From NCBI RefSeq assembly GCF_001618425.1, contig NZ_BDCU01000033.1, positions 1-64,000 of the forward strand: a stretch of 64,000 nucleotides of DNA. Reading direction: 5' to 3'. Every line of letters begins with the position of its first letter. Position 1 is the first letter of the stretch. The notes under the pieces are model-generated. The model made no database searches and was not told where the DNA came from. It worked only from the letters and a program-made list of their open reading frames with translations. The position numbers were made by a program, and so were the translations under genes. Positions 60,807-64,000 of this stretch are shown piece by piece. Source of the stretch: Nocardia fusca NBRC 14340. Its GTDB lineage: Bacteria > Actinomycetota > Actinomycetes > Mycobacteriales > Mycobacteriaceae.

Positions 60807-60989
60807 TGTCAGCGGCCAGGGAAGATCCCCCGCGTACGGCCAGTTGTGATTCCCCACGGGCGGCCAGTTGTGGGCATCTGGCACACCGCCAGCATCCCGC
60901 CCGTGCGCACGCTCATGCCGATGACCGAGTGTCGTAGCGTGCTGCGGGGTCGCGAGGCTTGGTCTCGGGTATTCCACCCTGCGCCGGGG

Positions 60990-61559
60990 TCAGCCGAGGA
61001 GCCGGGCGACGCCGTATTCGAAGCGTTCCTCGAACGTTTCGTCGGTCAGTGCGGGGAGCACGCGTCGCAGCGCGGGACGGTCGCCGACGTCGAGATCGAG
61101 TGCGAAGCGGCCGGGCAGCGCCTGCTGCTCCTGGGTGAGTCCGAGGACGAAGTAAACGAGGCTCCAGCAGGTCCAGGCCGCCTCCCGGGCCGGCCGCCCG
61201 CTGTCGAGCAGGGCGGCAATCAGAGCTTCGGCGAGGTCGAGGGTGGCGGGTTCGGCCACGAAGGTGCCGGCCACCACTGCGGCGCCGTCCCGGTGTGCGA
61301 GCAGTGCGGCCCGGTAGCGGCGGACGATTTCGGTGGCCCGCTCCCGCCAGGGGTCAGGCAGCCCGTCGAGTGTGGCGCCGCTGACGATCGCGTCGGCCAT
61401 GAGTTCTTCCAGGCGAGTCTTGGACTTGGCGTGCCACAGGACGGTGTTCATTCGCACGCCGAGCCGCTTGGCAATCGCCCGTAGTGATACGGCGGCCGCG
61501 CCCTCTTCGTCGAGTAGTTCGAGTGCGGTCCGGACGACATCCGCTTGACTTTTGGTCAC
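60990..61559 (-). CDS. TetR-family regulator carried by the cassette
   Basis: A 189-residue regulator of the TetR_C class. The HTH reads AVSLRAIAKRLGVRMNTVLW followed by HAKSKTRLEELMA. GTG start at 61559 inside operator copy 1. It is divergent from the monooxygenase gene, 51 bases away, an arrangement like tetR-tetA with two operators. Both genes are cargo of the cassette. Confidence 0.9.
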   Translation of the reverse strand: MTKSQADVVRTALELLDEEGAAAVSLRAIAKRLGVRMNTVLWHAKSKTRLEELMADAIVSGATLDGLPDPWRERATEIVRRYRAALLAHRDGAAVVAGTFVAEPATLDLAEALIAALLDSGRPAREAAWTCWSLVYFVLGLTQEQQALPGRFALDLDVGDRPALRRVLPALTDETFEERFEYGVARLLG

Positions 61560-61600
61560 TGACCAAGTGTACTCGAGGCTGAGTATTGGTCAGCGACCAA
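61552..61600. promoter_or_regulatory. Paired TetR operators in the cassette
   Basis: TTGGTCACTGACCAA (61552-61566) and TTGGTCAGCGACCAA (61586-61600) are two near-identical palindromes with centres 34 bases apart. One covers the TetR start and the other lies just before the monooxygenase ribosome site. Confidence 0.8.
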
Positions 61601-61610
61601 GGAGGGTGTC

Positions 61611-62867
61611 ATGCTGGATGTCGTCATCGTCGGAGCCGGACCGACCGGCCTGTGGCTCGCCGGGGAACTGCGACTGGGCGGGGCGTCGGTCACGATCCTG
61701 GAGGCTCGCCGGAACCCCGACCCCAACTCCAAGGCACTCACGATCCATCCCAGGACCGTGGAGATCTTCGATTGCCGCGGAGTCGTCGAGCCCTTCCTGA
61801 AGGAGTCGCTGTCGATCCCGAACGGCCACTTCGGCGCGCTACCCGACCGGATGGACTTCTCGGCCCTGGACACGCCGCACCCATACACACTGGCGCTACC
61901 GCAGATGCGCACCGAGGAGCTGCTCGAAGAACGCGCACTCGCGGCGGGCGCGACCATCCTGCGCGACCGGAAGGTCGTCGGCCTCACCAGCGACGGCGTA
62001 GAACTGGAGGACCGCACAGTCGTAAAGGCGCGCTACGTCGTCGGCTGCGACGGCGTCAACAGCATCGTGCGGCAAGCGGCGGGTATCGACTTTCCCGGCA
62101 CGGAATCGACCACCTGGGGGTACCTCGCGGACGTCGTGCTCGACGAGCCACCAGCAAGCGGCGTGGCGCAGATCGCCGGGCCCACGGGCGGAGTGATGAT
62201 CGTGCCACTACCGGGCGGGATTCATCGTCTGGTCGGCTCCGACCCGTTCGACAACCGCCCCGAGAGGCCGACCTTGGAGACGTTACGTGCAACGGTGCGG
62301 CGAATCGCGGGCAGCGACTTCGGGATGCGCGACCCGGTGTGGTTGTCCCGGTTCGGCAATGCCACACGCCAGGCTGCATCCTATCGAAAAGGCAACGTGC
62401 TGGTCGCCGGAGATGCCGCGCACATGCACTTTCCCACCGGCGGCGTAGGCATGAACGTCGGCATCCAGGACGCTCACAACCTCGGCTGGAAGCTCGCTGC
62501 AGTCGCTACCGGACGCGCCACCGCCGACCTCCTGGACACCTACCACGCCGAGAGACACCCGGTTGGGGCCGAACTGCTGCAGCACACGCGGGCCCAGACG
62601 GCGTTGATGACCGCGTACTCGCCCGAGGGACAGGCCCTTCGGGCGGTGCTGAGTGGGCTCATCGCTACCGCGCCGGACATGTCGAAGCAGCTCGCCGAGC
62701 GCCTGTCCGGACTGAGCGTCGCCTACGCCACCGGCCCGCGCGTGCCCGACCACACACTTGCCGACGGCAGCCGGCTCTTCCACCGACTACGCGCCGGACA
62801 GTATGTCGAGACCCCGGTAGGGCTGGTCCGGCCGGACGGGCACCCGGCCCAGGCCGCCGTATCCTGA
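61611..62867 (+). CDS. FAD-dependent aromatic-ring monooxygenase, C-terminally short
   Basis: A 418-residue class A flavin monooxygenase (PHBH fold), like antibiotic-modifying Rox/TetX-type enzymes. The FAD motif is VVIVGAGPTGLWLAGEL, the DG motif YVVGCDGVNSIVRQAAG, and the GD motif VAGDAAHMHFPTGGVGMNVG. Relatives of this type are about 470-490 residues. Here the C-terminal thioredoxin-like region is shortened: RLFHRLRAGQYVETP joins almost directly to LVRPDGHPAQAAVS, as if 50-60 residues were deleted. AAGGAGG precedes the ATG. Possible drug resistance is inference. Confidence 0.88.
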   Translation: MLDVVIVGAGPTGLWLAGELRLGGASVTILEARRNPDPNSKALTIHPRTVEIFDCRGVVEPFLKESLSIPNGHFGALPDRMDFSALDTPHPYTLALPQMRTEELLEERALAAGATILRDRKVVGLTSDGVELEDRTVVKARYVVGCDGVNSIVRQAAGIDFPGTESTTWGYLADVVLDEPPASGVAQIAGPTGGVMIVPLPGGIHRLVGSDPFDNRPERPTLETLRATVRRIAGSDFGMRDPVWLSRFGNATRQAASYRKGNVLVAGDAAHMHFPTGGVGMNVGIQDAHNLGWKLAAVATGRATADLLDTYHAERHPVGAELLQHTRAQTALMTAYSPEGQALRAVLSGLIATAPDMSKQLAERLSGLSVAYATGPRVPDHTLADGSRLFHRLRAGQYVETPVGLVRPDGHPAQAAVS

Positions 62868-63006
62868 ACAGGGAGTTGTCGGCCGCGACCGCGCGGTAAC
62901 ACCGCCGTGTGTCGGACGCCCATCTTGTTGCGGTGGGGTTGCCATGGTGGCCACATAGCTCCCCGCTGAGTGGCCGCCAGCGGGGAATTCGAACTGGCCG
63001 CTGACA

Positions 63007-63180
63007 CTCAGGCCAAAGCGCTACCGCCTTCCATCCTTCCGGATGCGCTTCGAGAAACGCATAGGCCAGGATGTGGCAAGCGCCGGCCGCGAAGAACCAC
63101 TGGTCGTCCCGGTTCCATGCCAAGCGCTGATCGGCACGTTCCAGCGGAGTCCGCCTGAAGACCGAGCGCGGAACATACAC
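63007..63180 (-). pseudogene. N-terminal half of gene split by the mobile cassette
   Basis: From GTG 63180 the frame reads 58 codons: MYVPRSVFRRTPLERADQRL, then AWNRDDQWFFAAGACHILAY and AFLEAHPEGWKAVALWPE. The last two (CCT GAG) are the target-site copy at 63007-63012. The cassette follows directly. Upstream to 63406 (226 bases) no gene is visible. Confidence 0.85.
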
Positions 63181-63406
63181 TCTGTGAGCCTATTACCGCG
63201 GCGGGACCAACGCGTGCGTCCTCTACCTGCAGAAGAATCAGAGTTCGCGAAGAACGGCGCTGATCGCATCGGGTCTTGCCCGATCCTTGTCCGAGTTCCG
63301 TCGCCCGGCTCGGGGCGACGCATCGTAGTGGTGATTTGGTCGCGTCCACCGGCATAGGGAGTTCACGCTGGTGTGGGCGATGGAGGCAGCGGGTTCGCGG
63401 TGGGGA

Positions 63407-64000
63407 TCAGGTGGGTCCTTGGGCGGTGAATCCGTCGAAGAGTCGGCCGCCGAAGATGTTCAGTACCTGGGTGACGGTTTCGGCGATCGGCTCCATGTCG
63501 CCCCGGACCACCGAGCGAACACCCTGGGCCAGTACTTTCGCGTATTCCGTGCCGGCCTGGCGGTCGAAGGCTGCCAGCTCCCGCTGTAACCATTTGCCGG
63601 TCCCTGTCCAGTGGCCGTGTCCGGTGAGCAGCAGGTCGGCGGTGGCCCGCCACAGATCGGTGGCGATCAGGAGTCGTTCGTCGTCGTCCGCGCAGCCCAT
63701 GAGATCGTCCAACCGGTCGGTGATCCCGTAGCGAGCCGACCGTAGTTCGTCCGCGGTCATCGGGTCTGGGCCGGCGGCCAGTTGCGCCGCACACTCTTCC
63801 TGCAGATATTCGCCACTGCCGTCGATATCGAGCAGGACCAGAGAGCTACCGATCAGCCGCAGGGTCGCCGGCCGCCGGGCCTTGCGGTCCTTTGCCAGGA
63901 AGTGCTGCATCGCTTCTTCAGTGTGCACGAACAGCTCGACCGGCCACCCCTGATACCGCAACGATTCGCGATACGGGGCCGGCGGGCCATCGAGGAGCAC
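63407..64000 (-). CDS. Putative nucleotidyltransferase-domain protein, partial
   Basis: A 197-codon frame open to the window edge. It begins within the protein: LLDGPPAPYRESLRYQGWPV then ELFVHTEEAMQHFLAKD resembles the region after the DxD motif of actinobacterial nucleotidyltransferase-fold proteins. The C-terminal half is helical (ITDRLDDLMGCADDDERLLI). The GTG at 64000 could be a start only by chance; the catalytic N-terminus is probably outside the window. Confidence 0.6.
   Translation of the reverse strand: MLLDGPPAPYRESLRYQGWPVELFVHTEEAMQHFLAKDRKARRPATLRLIGSSLVLLDIDGSGEYLQEECAAQLAAGPDPMTADELRSARYGITDRLDDLMGCADDDERLLIATDLWRATADLLLTGHGHWTGTGKWLQRELAAFDRQAGTEYAKVLAQGVRSVVRGDMEPIAETVTQVLNIFGGRLFDGFTAQGPT

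Larger units (their letters stand above)
60807..63006. mobile_element. 2,200-bp IS21-ended mobile cassette carrying a TetR-monooxygenase module
   Basis: The element begins TGTCAGCGGCCAG at 60807 and ends with its exact complement at 62994-63006 (13-bp perfect terminal repeats). Inside the ends lie further GGCCAGTTGTG/ATTCCCC-type repeats (60830-60880 and 62965-62993), the multiple-end-repeat style of IS21-family elements. CTCAGG occurs on both outer sides (60801-60806, 63007-63012). No istA/istB transposase is present; the cargo is a TetR and a flavin monooxygenase gene. Removing the element and one CTCAGG restores an open gene. It would need a transposase in trans. Confidence 0.85.

Noticed and set aside
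60525..60977. Single 150-residue hypothetical gene
   Set aside because: Its first third reads through the cassette end; only the part up to 60806 belongs to the split gene.
62665..63180. 171-codon minus-strand gene
   Set aside because: Only the first 58 codons are protein-like; the rest is antisense to the monooxygenase and the element end.

Overview
The window is very GC-rich with strong GC bias at third codon positions. It carries deazaflavin (F420)-type oxidoreductase, ECF41 sigma, CYP157-like P450 and FadD-type genes, many GTG starts and several leaderless starts. Together these point to a mycolic-acid actinobacterium, most likely Nocardia or a close relative. It reads as a chromosomal accessory and catabolic region: small regulator-plus-enzyme modules, most with a visible operator between divergent genes, separated by gene remnants. 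No tRNA, rRNA, CRISPR array or replication origin was seen.

Layout. 1-6.5 kb: a partial IPT/TIG-repeat protein, a FadD-type ligase with a KstR-like box, a LysR/SDR pair and a possible ADP-ribosyltransferase-fold protein. 6.5-13 kb: a complete D-glucarate pathway (gudP, gudD, kdgD, 2,5-dioxovalerate dehydrogenase) with its own LysR regulator and a repeated operator-like motif; it would turn glucarate into 2-oxoglutarate. 13-21 kb: an Rrf2 regulator with an NDH-2-like flavoprotein, truncated GntR/MFS remnants, a TetR/GNAT pair, a Ddn-like protein, and an ECF41 sigma factor in an operon with an FAD oxidoreductase behind a matching promoter. 21-25 kb: the hydratase, acylating aldehyde dehydrogenase and aldolase of the aromatic meta-cleavage lower pathway, divergent from an IclR regulator. 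25-31 kb: a methyltransferase/MerR pair, then a compact P450, condensation-fold acyltransferase, stand-alone carrier protein and AMP-ligase cluster on alternating strands with overlapping ends. 32-37 kb: a TetR-led operon with NorD-like VWA and NorQ/CbbQ-like MoxR proteins interleaved with four small membrane proteins and no recognisable catalytic subunit. 37-46 kb: TetR/Old Yellow Enzyme, a His-rich secreted protein, glutamate decarboxylase, VOC/MFS, a PAP2-DGK fusion, msrA and a methyltransferase. 46-56 kb: an orphan CYP157-like P450 without ExxR plus the duplicated tail of a second one, small secreted and regulatory genes, a BASS transporter, MarR/amidohydrolase/hotdog genes, an HTH-sensor protein and a duplicated Cys-rich protein. 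55-57 kb: dhaKL. 57-64 kb: TetR/MDR, an AOC-like lipoprotein, MerR, a 2,200-bp mobile cassette and a partial nucleotidyltransferase-like gene.

The strongest structural finding is the cassette at 60807-63006. It has perfect 13-bp terminal inverted repeats and IS21-like ends, carries a TetR-regulated flavin monooxygenase instead of a transposase, and is flanked by a 6-bp target duplication. Removing it restores a continuous 149-codon gene. The VWA/MoxR membrane cluster and the P450-carrier-ligase cluster are the best candidates for undescribed biochemical systems.
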